From Thauera butanivorans NBRC 103042 (GTDB taxonomy: Bacteria; Pseudomonadota; Gammaproteobacteria; Burkholderiales; Rhodocyclaceae): DNA of 64,000 nucleotides. The notes below the pieces were generated by a model that was not told the DNA's origin, made no database searches, and worked only from the letters and a program-made list of their open reading frames with translations. Shown here piece by piece: positions 10,008 to 19,136 of this stretch (position 1 is its first letter; each line of letters begins with the position of its first letter). The stretch is taken from positions 1-64,000 of the forward strand of contig NZ_BCUG01000036.1 of assembly GCF_001591165.1 (NCBI RefSeq), in the 5' to 3' direction. Both the position numbers and the translations under genes were made by a program.

Positions 10008-10841
10008 TCAGCCCGCCCGCTGCAGTACCACTTCGATGACGAAGCGGCTGCCGACGTAGGCGAGCATCAGCGCGACGAAGCCGGCCAGGGTCCAGCGCAG
10101 CGCGGTCCGGCCGCGCCAGCCCCACAGCTGGCGGCCGAGCAGAAGCCCGCCGAACAGCAGCCAGGAGACGAAGGCGAAGACCGTCTTGTGGTCGACCCGG
10201 AACGCCTGGCCGAACAGGGATTCCGAGAACATCACGCCAGTGATGAGCGTCAGCGTGAGCAGCACGAAGGCGATCGAGATCAGCCGGAACAGCAACGCTT
10301 CCATCGTCAGCAGGGGCGGCAGGCACGCCAGCAGCCGGCTGAAGCGGGCGTTGTGCAACTGGCGCCCGGCGATCGACATCAGCATCGCGTGCAGCGCAGC
10401 CAGGGTGAACAGGCTGTAGGCCAGCATGGCGATGACGAAGTGCGCACGGAATGCGGGCGAGGCCGCGTTGACGAGAACGTGCTCGCCCGGAAAGATCAGC
10501 GGCACGATGCTCGCCACCACGCCGGCCGGCATGATCAGCGTATGCAGGCCGTCCAGCCGGGTATAGAGCGTCTCGACCCAGTAGAAGCAGACCGCCAGCC
10601 AAACCATCAACGACATCGCCACGCCGAAGCCGAAGCGCATCTGCCCGTCCGGGAAGATCGCCGTGTGCAGGGCCGCGCCGTGCGCGATCAGCGTCAGCAG
10701 CAGGAACAGGCGCTCGCGCAGCGACATGCACGACTGGCCTTTCGCTGCGGGCGCGCGTGCGGCGGTGTAGCTGCGCCAGTACGCGATGCCGACGCCGGCG
10801 TAAAGCGAGGCGGGAATCAGATGAAGTAGAATTGAGCGCAT
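10008..10841 (-). CDS. CcsA/CcmC-like cytochrome c assembly membrane protein (YpjD type)
   Basis: The 277-aa product is almost entirely hydrophobic with about eight predicted membrane helices. It resembles the CcsA/CcmC heme-handling family, which in many proteobacteria has a member encoded beside ffh. Visible features are FPDGQMRFGFGVAMSLMVWL, a region AHFVIAMLAYSLFTLAALHA with a candidate heme-ligand His, and VDHKTVFAFVSWLLFGGLL with another His. The start ATG at 10841 is preferred over a TTG four codons upstream; neither has a good Shine-Dalgarno. The gene diverges from ffh with only about 50 bp between starts. Its exact role in heme delivery is unproven. Confidence 0.85.
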   Translation of the reverse strand: MRSILLHLIPASLYAGVGIAYWRSYTAARAPAAKGQSCMSLRERLFLLLTLIAHGAALHTAIFPDGQMRFGFGVAMSLMVWLAVCFYWVETLYTRLDGLHTLIMPAGVVASIVPLIFPGEHVLVNAASPAFRAHFVIAMLAYSLFTLAALHAMLMSIAGRQLHNARFSRLLACLPPLLTMEALLFRLISIAFVLLTLTLITGVMFSESLFGQAFRVDHKTVFAFVSWLLFGGLLLGRQLWGWRGRTALRWTLAGFVALMLAYVGSRFVIEVVLQRAG

Positions 10842-10892
10842 ATCAAGACGCAAGTTTACTCCAAGTCACCCCCGGACGAAGGCTTCTCGCAC

Positions 10893-12263
10893 ATGCTCGA
10901 CAATCTCACCCAGCGGCTGTCAAAAGTCGTCAAGACCCTTCGTGGCCAGGCCCGCCTGACGGAAGACAACATCCAGGAAGCGATGCGCGAGGTGCGCATG
11001 GCGCTGCTCGAGGCCGATGTGGCGCTGCCGGTGGTCAAGGATTTCATCGCCAAGGTCAAGGAAAAGGCGGTGGGCCAGGAAGTCGTCGGCTCGCTGACCC
11101 CCGGCCAGGCGCTGGTCGGGGTGGTGCATGACGAATTGCGCAGCCTGATGGGCAGCGCCCACGAGGGCCTGAATCTCGCCGTCCAGCCGCCTGCGGTGGT
11201 GTTGATGGCCGGCCTGCAGGGCGCGGGCAAGACCACCACGACCGGCAAGCTTGCCAAGCTGCTGCACGAGCAGCAGAAGAAGAAAGTGCTGGTGGTGTCC
11301 ACCGACGTCTATCGCCCGGCGGCGATCGAGCAGTTGAAGACGGTGGCGGGCCAGGCGGGCGTCGAGTTCTTCCCCTCGGCCGTGGGGCAGCAGCCGGTCG
11401 ACATCGCGCAGGCGGCGCTGGACTACGCACGCAAGCACCATGTCGACGTGCTGCTGGTCGATACCGCCGGCCGCCTGGCCATCGACGAGGCGATGATGGC
11501 CGAGATCAAGGCCTTGCACGCCGCGGTGTCGCCGGTCGAGACCCTGTTCGTGGTCGACGCCATGCTCGGCCAGGACGCGGTCAATACCGCGCGCGCCTTC
11601 AACGAGGCGCTGCCGCTGACCGGCGTGGTGCTGACCAAGCTGGACGGTGATTCGCGCGGCGGCGCGGCGCTGTCGGTGCGCCACGTCACCGGCAAGCCGC
11701 TGAAGTTCGCCGGTGTCGGCGAAAAACTCGGCGGAATCGAGCCTTTCCATCCCGACCGCATGGCCAGCCGCATCCTCGGCATGGGCGACATCCTCGGCCT
11801 GGTCGAGGAGGCGCGCCGCGGCGTAGATGAGGAAAAGGCGCGCGTCTTCGCGCAGAAGCTCAAGAGCGGCAAGGGTTTCGACCTCAACGACTTCAAGGAG
11901 CAGATCGGCCAGATGCGCAAGATGGGGGGGCTGGCGTCGATGATGGACAAGCTGCCGGCGCAGTTCGCCCAGGCCGCCGGGCAGTTGCAGGGCGGCGCGG
12001 AAGAAAAGGCCATCGGCCGCATCGAAGGCATCATCAACTCGATGACGCCGCTCGAGCGCGCCAAGCCCGAGATCCTCAAGGCCAGCCGCAAGCGGCGCAT
12101 CGCCGCTGGCGCGGGGGTGACGGTACAGGAAGTGAATCGCCTGCTGAACCAGTTCGAGCAGACGCAGAAAGTGATGAAGCAGTTTTCCAAGGGCGGCATG
12201 CACAAGATGATGCGTGCCATGAAAGGCATGATGCCGGGTGGCCTGCCGGGCATGCCGCGTTGA
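10893..12263 (+). CDS. ffh: Signal recognition particle protein Ffh
   Basis: The 456-aa SRP54 GTPase binds 4.5S RNA and signal sequences and delivers ribosomes to FtsY. Residues 1-90 form the N domain. The G domain begins with GLQGAGKTTTTGKL (107-120) and contains DTAGR, TKLDGDSRGG and GVGEK. The C-terminal methionine-rich M domain (IGQMRKMGGLASMMDKL, then a tail ending MHKMMRAMKGMMPGG) binds RNA and signal peptides. The SRP RNA gene is not in this window. The EI24 gene follows after 22 nt. Confidence 0.98.
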   Translation: MLDNLTQRLSKVVKTLRGQARLTEDNIQEAMREVRMALLEADVALPVVKDFIAKVKEKAVGQEVVGSLTPGQALVGVVHDELRSLMGSAHEGLNLAVQPPAVVLMAGLQGAGKTTTTGKLAKLLHEQQKKKVLVVSTDVYRPAAIEQLKTVAGQAGVEFFPSAVGQQPVDIAQAALDYARKHHVDVLLVDTAGRLAIDEAMMAEIKALHAAVSPVETLFVVDAMLGQDAVNTARAFNEALPLTGVVLTKLDGDSRGGAALSVRHVTGKPLKFAGVGEKLGGIEPFHPDRMASRILGMGDILGLVEEARRGVDEEKARVFAQKLKSGKGFDLNDFKEQIGQMRKMGGLASMMDKLPAQFAQAAGQLQGGAEEKAIGRIEGIINSMTPLERAKPEILKASRKRRIAAGAGVTVQEVNRLLNQFEQTQKVMKQFSKGGMHKMMRAMKGMMPGGLPGMPR

Positions 12264-12285
12264 ACACGCCGGGCACGGAGGAGAC

Positions 12286-13062
12286 ATGAAGGAGATCCTG
12301 ATCGCTTTCGGCCGCGCCACGCGCAGCCTGTTCCAGCGCGACATCTTCTGGCACCTGCTGTGGCCGGGCCTGGTGTCGATGCTGATCTGGACGGTGGTCG
12401 CGGTGCTCGCCTGGGTGCCGGTGACGGACTGGATCTTCGCCTGGGTGGGCGGCTGGAGCTTCGTCGGCAGCTGGATTTCGGCTTCCGAGGCGACGGCCGC
12501 CGTGACCCTGGTGCTGGTCAAGATTGCGGTGGCGCTGGCCTTGGTGCCGCTGGTCTATGTGACGGCAGCGCTGATCGTCGCCGCCATCGCATTGCCGATG
12601 ATGCTGGAGCGTGTCGCCCGCCGCGACTATGCCGACATCGAGCAACGCAAGGGCGGGTCCAACCTGGGCAGTGCCTGGAATTCGATCCTTGCCGGCGTGC
12701 TGTTCCTGATCGCCCTGATCGTGTCGCTGCCTTTCTGGCTGATCCCCGGCGTGGGGCTGCTGGCTTCGGTCTTCCTGACCGGCTGGCTGAACCAGCGTGC
12801 CTTCGGCTACGACGCGCTGATGCTGCATGCCGACGACGAGGAACTGGACCGCCTGCGCCGTGACTGGCGGCCGCAGATGCTGCTGCTGGGCGGCGGCAGC
12901 GCCTTGCTGGCCTATGTGCCGGTGGTGAACCTCGTTGCGCCGGCCTATGCCGGTCTGGCTTTCGTTCATTACCTGCTCGACCGGCTGCGCCAGGACCGCC
13001 TGGTGCGCGGCGTGACCTTGCTCGATGCCGAAGCGCCCGGCCGGGAGCAGATTCCGCAATGA
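12286..13062 (+). CDS. EI24-domain (CysZ-like) membrane protein
   Basis: The 258-aa integral membrane protein starts at an ATG with a clear GGAGGAGA ribosome-binding site. It contains four or more hydrophobic segments (about 25-50, 70-105, 135-165 and 200-230) and the EI24 family motif AWNSILAGVLFLIALIVSLP (20 residues shown). The family includes the sulfate-permease-like CysZ of enterobacteria, but no sulfate genes lie nearby, so the substrate is open. Its last four bases overlap the start of the CinA-domain gene (ATGA), showing translational coupling within ffh-EI24-cinA-ygjP. Confidence 0.85.
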   Translation: MKEILIAFGRATRSLFQRDIFWHLLWPGLVSMLIWTVVAVLAWVPVTDWIFAWVGGWSFVGSWISASEATAAVTLVLVKIAVALALVPLVYVTAALIVAAIALPMMLERVARRDYADIEQRKGGSNLGSAWNSILAGVLFLIALIVSLPFWLIPGVGLLASVFLTGWLNQRAFGYDALMLHADDEELDRLRRDWRPQMLLLGGGSALLAYVPVVNLVAPAYAGLAFVHYLLDRLRQDRLVRGVTLLDAEAPGREQIPQ

Positions 13063-13808
13063 ATTTCGGTGCCCTGATCATCGGCGACGAGATCCTGTCG
13101 GGCCGCCGCAGCGACAGGCATCTGGCCAAGCTGATCGAACTGCTCGGCGCGCGCGGCCTCAAGCTGTCGTGGGCGCGCTACTGCGGCGACGACTTCGAGC
13201 GGCTCGCCGACACGCTGCGCCAGACTTTCGCCACCGGCGACGCCGTCTTCAGCTTCGGCGGCATCGGCGCCACACCGGACGACCGCACGCGCGAGGCGGC
13301 CGGCGCCGCGCTCGGCCTGGAACTCGAATTGCACCCCGAGGCGGAGGCCGAGATTCGTGCCCGCTTCGGCGACGAAACCACCCCCGAACGCCTGCAGATG
13401 GGGGTTTATCCGCGCGGCAGCGAGATCGTGCCGAATCCCTACAACCGGATTCCGGGCTTTTCCATCCGCAACCACTACTTCACGCCGGGCTTCCCGAAGA
13501 TGGCCTGGCCGATGGTCGAATGGGTGCTCGATACCAAGTACGCCCATCTGCACCACGCCGAGGATTACGTCGAGCAGGCCGTCACCGTCTGGGATGCCTA
13601 CGAAGGCCAGTTGATCGGCCTGATGCGGCAGATCACCGCCGACTTCCCCGATGCGACGCTGTTCAGCCTGCCCACGCTGGCGGAAGAAGGACAGCGTCGA
13701 TCGCTCGAATTGGGCATGAAGGGTAGGGCTGGGCAAGTGGCCGCAGCGATGGTCTCGATCAAGGCCGACCTGGAGGCACGCGGGCTGGAGTGGCAGGACA
13801 AGCCTTGA
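13059..13808 (+). CDS. CinA N-terminal domain / MoaB-Mog fold molybdopterin-binding-like protein
   Basis: The 249-aa protein matches the first domain of CinA (competence/damage-inducible protein A; MoCF_biosynth fold). It has FGALIIGDEILSGRRSDRHL at the start, AVFSFGGIGATPDDRTREAA in the middle and TPERLQMGVYPRGSEIVPNP further on. The C-terminal nicotinamide-nucleotide amidohydrolase domain of full CinA is absent. Stand-alone N-domain proteins are common in proteobacteria and have been linked to FAD/NAD-pyrophosphate hydrolysis rather than competence. It overlaps its upstream neighbour by four bases and the downstream protease start by four bases. Confidence 0.88.
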   Translation: MNFGALIIGDEILSGRRSDRHLAKLIELLGARGLKLSWARYCGDDFERLADTLRQTFATGDAVFSFGGIGATPDDRTREAAGAALGLELELHPEAEAEIRARFGDETTPERLQMGVYPRGSEIVPNPYNRIPGFSIRNHYFTPGFPKMAWPMVEWVLDTKYAHLHHAEDYVEQAVTVWDAYEGQLIGLMRQITADFPDATLFSLPTLAEEGQRRSLELGMKGRAGQVAAAMVSIKADLEARGLEWQDKP

Positions 13809-14608
13809 AGCATGCGCGTAGCGCGGCGGCGAGCGAGGAAGCGCACCGGATCGAGCTGGGTGGGCAATGTGTCGAGCTGACGCTGAGGCGTTCGCCGGCA
13901 CGGCGCACGCTGGCCCTGCAGATCGATCACCGCGGCGCGCGGGTGTCGGCGCCCTTGCGCACGCCGCTGGCCGAGATCGACGCCTTCATCCGCAATCACG
14001 CTGCCTGGCTGCTCGACCGCCTGGGCCGTGCCGCCGAGCTTTCCCGCGCGCCGGTGGTGGTGCCGGCGGATGGCTGCGAACTGCCTTTGTTCGGCCGCCC
14101 GATGCGGCTGCGCATCGGCGGCGTGAGCCGCGCGCAATGGCGCCCGGGCAACGACGGCGCGGAGGAACTGCATCTTCCTGCCCGGGCCGATGCCGAGCGC
14201 GCATTGCTGCGTGCCCTGCAGGGCCGCGCGCTGGCCTGGTATCGTGGCCGGGTCGAGGAGTACTGCCTGCGCCTGGCCTTGCCGGTGCCGCCGGTGAGGC
14301 TGTCGAATGCGCGCACGCGCTGGGGCAGTTGCAGCAGCCTGAGCGGCATCCGGCTGCACTGGCGGCTGGTGCATCTGCCGCCCGAACTCATCGACTACGT
14401 GGTGGCGCACGAAGTCGCGCATCTGCGCGAGATGAATCACTCGCCCCGCTTCTGGGCGGTGGTCGAATCGGTCTGCCCGGCTTGGCGCACCGGACGTGCC
14501 CGCCTGCGGCAGGCCGCAGCAGGCCTGCCCGTGATCGGCGCCGCCGGTGCGGCGCAGGCGGGCGCTCAGGTCGACACTCAGGTCGACAATCTCGAGGCCG
14601 AAGATTGA
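13805..14608 (+). CDS. YgjP-like M48-family zinc metallopeptidase
   Basis: The 267-aa protein has an N-terminal beta-rich region ([20 protein letters not shown]), a central TRWGSCSS motif and the zinc site [16 protein letters not shown], in which the two His of HExxH and a later His bind zinc and Glu is catalytic. These are the YgjP/WLM-type features of DUF45 proteins. I chose the TTG at 13805, which overlaps the upstream stop as TTGA and has AGGA six nt before it. A GTG at 13790 is the alternative. The tail after residue 240 (repeating VDTQVDN) is low-complexity. The physiological substrate is unknown. Confidence 0.85.
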   Translation: MKHARSAAASEEAHRIELGGQCVELTLRRSPARRTLALQIDHRGARVSAPLRTPLAEIDAFIRNHAAWLLDRLGRAAELSRAPVVVPADGCELPLFGRPMRLRIGGVSRAQWRPGNDGAEELHLPARADAERALLRALQGRALAWYRGRVEEYCLRLALPVPPVRLSNARTRWGSCSSLSGIRLHWRLVHLPPELIDYVVAHEVAHLREMNHSPRFWAVVESVCPAWRTGRARLRQAAAGLPVIGAAGAAQAGAQVDTQVDNLEAED

Positions 14609-14669
14609 ACGGCCATTCCAGCCGCCGGCCGGTTCCGGCGGCAAATCTCAAACAGAGGAAGGACTGAAC

Positions 14670-15059
14670 ATGAGAATTCTCCACACCATGCTGCGCGTCG
14701 GCGACCTAGATCGCTCCATCGCCTTCTACACCGATGTGCTCGGGATGCGCCTGCTGCGCCGGCACGACTATCCGGACGGAAAGTTCACGCTGGCGTTCGT
14801 CGGCTACCAGGACGAGCAGGACGGCGCCGTGCTCGAGCTGACCTACAACTGGGGCGTGGACAAGTACGAGCTGGGCACGGCCTACGGCCACATCGCGCTC
14901 GAAGTGCCGGACGCGAAGAAGGCCTGTGACGAGATCCGTGCCCGCGGCGGCAAGATCGTGCGCGAAGCCGGGCCGATGAAGCACGGCACGACGATCATCG
15001 CCTTCGTGGAAGATCCGGACGGCTACAAGGTCGAACTGATCCAGAGCAGGACTTTCTGA
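14670..15059 (+). CDS. gloA: Lactoylglutathione lyase (glyoxalase I)
   Basis: The 129-aa enzyme isomerises the hemithioacetal of methylglyoxal and glutathione to S-lactoylglutathione, the first step of methylglyoxal detoxification. The four metal ligands of the E. coli-type nickel enzyme are all in place: His5 (RILHTMLRV), Glu56 ([10 protein letters not shown]), His74 (AYGHIALEV) and Glu122 (YKVELIQ). The length is typical. An AGAGGAAGGA ribosome-binding region precedes the ATG. An 18-bp hairpin follows the stop. It is 61 nt downstream of the metalloprotease gene and could be read from the ffh transcript or separately. Confidence 0.97.
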   Translation: MRILHTMLRVGDLDRSIAFYTDVLGMRLLRRHDYPDGKFTLAFVGYQDEQDGAVLELTYNWGVDKYELGTAYGHIALEVPDAKKACDEIRARGGKIVREAGPMKHGTTIIAFVEDPDGYKVELIQSRTF

Positions 15060-15066
15060 TCCTGGG

Positions 15067-15121
15067 CCCGGTGTCCGGCACTCCGGCGGCCATCCGGGCG
15101 GCGGGAGTGCCGGACACCGGG
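15067..15121. terminator. Convergent terminator between gloA and the flavin oxidoreductase gene
   Basis: The arms 15067-15084 and 15104-15121 form an 18-bp perfect stem with a 19-nt loop between two convergent genes. A short TTT follows on the plus strand. The position and symmetry fit a terminator serving both sides. Confidence 0.75.
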
Positions 15122-15132
15122 TTTGCCGCCCG

Positions 15133-16377
15133 TCAGCCGGGCAGGGCGATCTTGTTGTCGGTGCTGAACTGGTAGTCGTGGAACACGTGCTCGGCCGACA
15201 GGATGCGGTAGTCGCCGCTTTCCTCGCGCACCGAGGTGTCCTTGAGCCGGTAGGTGTAGTGGCCGCAGGTCCAGCAGTCGAAGTTGCGCATGTGGGTGCA
15301 CAGACAGGTCTTGTCGAAGACGCGGATCTTCTTCGCCTCCGGATGGGCGGCGACTTCGCGGTTGTAGGCTTCGATGTACTGGCAGTTGCCGGTCGAGTCG
15401 AGCAGGTAGCCGTAGGCTTCGCAATTGGGGCGGATGCCGTTGCCGATCGCCGGGCTGCTCTTGAGCATGCGCATCGGATAGCCGGTGGGCGAGATCTGGT
15501 TGACCTCGATCTCGTCCTCGCTGGCCTTGAAGTAATGCTGCTGCACGTCTTCCGGCAGGCCGCATTCCCGGGTCACGGTGAAGCGCGTCGCGACCTGCAC
15601 TGCCGCCGCGCCCATTTCGAGGAAGTTCACCGCATCCGTGCCGGTGAAGATCCCGCCGGCAGGAATCAGCGGAATGTCGAGCTGCTGTTCCTTCAGCCAG
15701 TCGCGGATCTCGACGACGATGGTGGCGAGATCGTACTGCGCCCAGTCGAGGCCGAAGCCCAGATGGCCGCCGGCGAGCGGGCCTTCGACGACGACGTAGT
15801 CGGGCAGCCGGCCGGTGCGGGCGCTTTTCTTCAGGAACAGCTGCAGCGCGCGCAGCGAGCTGACGATGATGCCGAGCCTGACGTCATGGAAGCGCGGATG
15901 GTCCTCGATCAGTGCGAACGAACCCAGATGCAGGCCGGCCGCCAGCGTGATGCCGTCGATGCCGTTGTCCATCGCGGCGCGAAGCCTCGCCCGAAGCGTG
16001 TCCTTCGGCGCGTTCATGGTCAGCTTTTCCATGCAGTTGATGAAAATCTGGCCTGCCCCGCGCTTGCGTTCCATCGTGCGGCTGACATGCGTCGCGGTGG
16101 CTTCGGCGATCAGGCCGAGGTCGAACTGGACGATGGACTTGTCCGAGTTGGCGACGTTGAACTTGTATTGCTGAAGCTTGTTCTTGACGTATTTCGTGTT
16201 GTAGCGGCGATCGGAAACCGTCGGCAGCATCGCGTCCGAAATATGCCCGACGCCGCCCAGGCGGGCTGCCTCGAGGGCGAGGTCGGCTGTCGAGATATCG
16301 ACACCCATGCCACCCACCATGATCGGCACCAGCTCGTGCGAACCCAGCTTCAGGCGAAAATCGTCAACACGCTTCAT
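15133..16377 (-). CDS. Nitronate monooxygenase-family flavin oxidoreductase with cysteine-rich C-terminus
   Basis: The 414-aa protein has the TIM-barrel signature of the nitronate monooxygenase/2-nitropropane dioxygenase family: PIMVGGMGVDIST near the N-terminus, NGIDGITLAAGLHLG, DYVVVEGPLAGGHLGFG, PLIPAGGIFTGTDA and MGAAAVQVATRF, the last two forming the FMN phosphate site. After the barrel comes an extra region of about 110 residues ending in KTCLCTHMRNFDCWTCGH, with Cys358, Cys360, Cys368 and Cys371 spaced like a metal site. The start MKRVDDFRLK at 16377 is preferred over a longer frame upstream. The natural substrate cannot be read from the sequence. Confidence 0.85.
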   Translation of the reverse strand: MKRVDDFRLKLGSHELVPIMVGGMGVDISTADLALEAARLGGVGHISDAMLPTVSDRRYNTKYVKNKLQQYKFNVANSDKSIVQFDLGLIAEATATHVSRTMERKRGAGQIFINCMEKLTMNAPKDTLRARLRAAMDNGIDGITLAAGLHLGSFALIEDHPRFHDVRLGIIVSSLRALQLFLKKSARTGRLPDYVVVEGPLAGGHLGFGLDWAQYDLATIVVEIRDWLKEQQLDIPLIPAGGIFTGTDAVNFLEMGAAAVQVATRFTVTRECGLPEDVQQHYFKASEDEIEVNQISPTGYPMRMLKSSPAIGNGIRPNCEAYGYLLDSTGNCQYIEAYNREVAAHPEAKKIRVFDKTCLCTHMRNFDCWTCGHYTYRLKDTSVREESGDYRILSAEHVFHDYQFSTDNKIALPG

Positions 16378-16562
16378 TGCATACAGTCCGTTGAATCGGC
16401 AGTCCGACATTATCACCCGAGTCGCCGATTCGTCCCAGCCCCGGGCTTCCCCTAAGCGTGCCTGCGGATCTTCCGCGCGGATGCCCGCGGCCCGGCCGGC
16501 CTTTGCTGCGCGATGGGACAGCTGTGCTTACAACTCCGGCCGCCAAAGACAGGGATGGGGGC

Positions 16563-16590
16563 TTGACGCACACGTCCGTCTGCGTACCAT
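16563..16590 (+). promoter_or_regulatory. Sigma-70 promoter of ssrA
   Basis: TTGACG at 16563-16568 and TACCAT at 16585-16590 are separated by 16 nt, close to the sigma-70 consensus. The predicted start is around 16597, just before the acceptor half of tmRNA. This position supports a transcript that begins with the 3' (acceptor) segment. Confidence 0.7.
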
Positions 16591-16596
16591 AGCGCT

Positions 16597-16890
16597 CATG
16601 GTTGTAATTCCGGCAACCCGGAGGCGTTCTGGACAGGGGTTCGATTCCCCTCACCTCCACCCAAGCGCACGTATTGCGCTTGCTGCAGATGAGTGTGCTT
16701 GGGTGGGGGTGTACTGGTTTCGACAGGGCGGGCAAAGGTGAGCAGGCAACCCGAGAGGCGACGGACGTAATCCGCGCAAAACCACAAACGCCAACGATGA
16801 GCGTTTCGCTGTTGCCGCCTAACCGGCACAGCTGGGGCCGCTGAAGCCTTATTACCCAAGACAGCCGGTGGGGACTTCGGTCCCCATCGT
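16597..16890 (+). ncRNA. ssrA: Circularly permuted two-piece tmRNA
   Basis: tmRNA rescues ribosomes stalled on broken mRNAs. The gene is permuted. The T-arm (AGGGG, TTCGATT loop, CCCCT at 16635-16651) and 3' acceptor strand CACCTCC (16652-16658) come first. The 5' acceptor strand GGGGGTG (16705-16711) and the tag region follow. The two acceptor strands pair in 7 bp with a G-U at the third pair, the alanine identity element. The tag frame at 16790-16822 reads ANDERFAVAA then TAA. A UUCG hairpin lies at 16870-16885. The intervening segment 16662-16704 must be excised to give acceptor and coding RNAs. Both outer ends are approximate. Permuted tmRNAs are established in alphaproteobacteria, some cyanobacteria and some betaproteobacteria. 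Confidence 0.93.
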
Positions 16891-16965
16891 CACGTCTGCG
16901 GCTTTGCTCGCCCTTGTCACTCGCTTCCGCAAGCGAATCCCCTTTCCGTTCCGAACGCCGGAACG

Positions 16966-16997
16966 AAAACCGCCGACCCTTGCGGATCGGCGGTTTT
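16966..16997. terminator. Bidirectional terminator between ssrA and tRNA-Ile2/rpoD
   Basis: An 11-bp perfect stem (16966-16976 with 16987-16997) is flanked by AAAA and TTTT, so a U-tract is produced on either strand. It can end the ssrA transcript (plus) and the rpoD-tRNA transcript (minus). Confidence 0.88.
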
Positions 16998-17004
16998 CTG
17001 CTTC

Positions 17005-17083
<79 letters not shown>

Positions 17084-17093
17084 GGGAAACGTC

Positions 17094-19088
<1,995 letters not shown>

Positions 19089-19136
19089 AGCACTCCTCAG
19101 GTGAGGGAGTAAGAAAACGGTAAACCGAAAATTATA

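Noticed and set aside
6928-10731. One giant minus-strand frame joining pilC with sequence as far as the CcsA-like gene
   Set aside because: Only the last 409 codons are PilC. The remainder is an off-frame reading of pilB and of the CcsA-like gene, both of which are clear in their own frames.
16597-16890. Ordinary linear tmRNA
   Set aside because: No T-arm or 3' acceptor strand follows the tag. The only matching acceptor strand is upstream.
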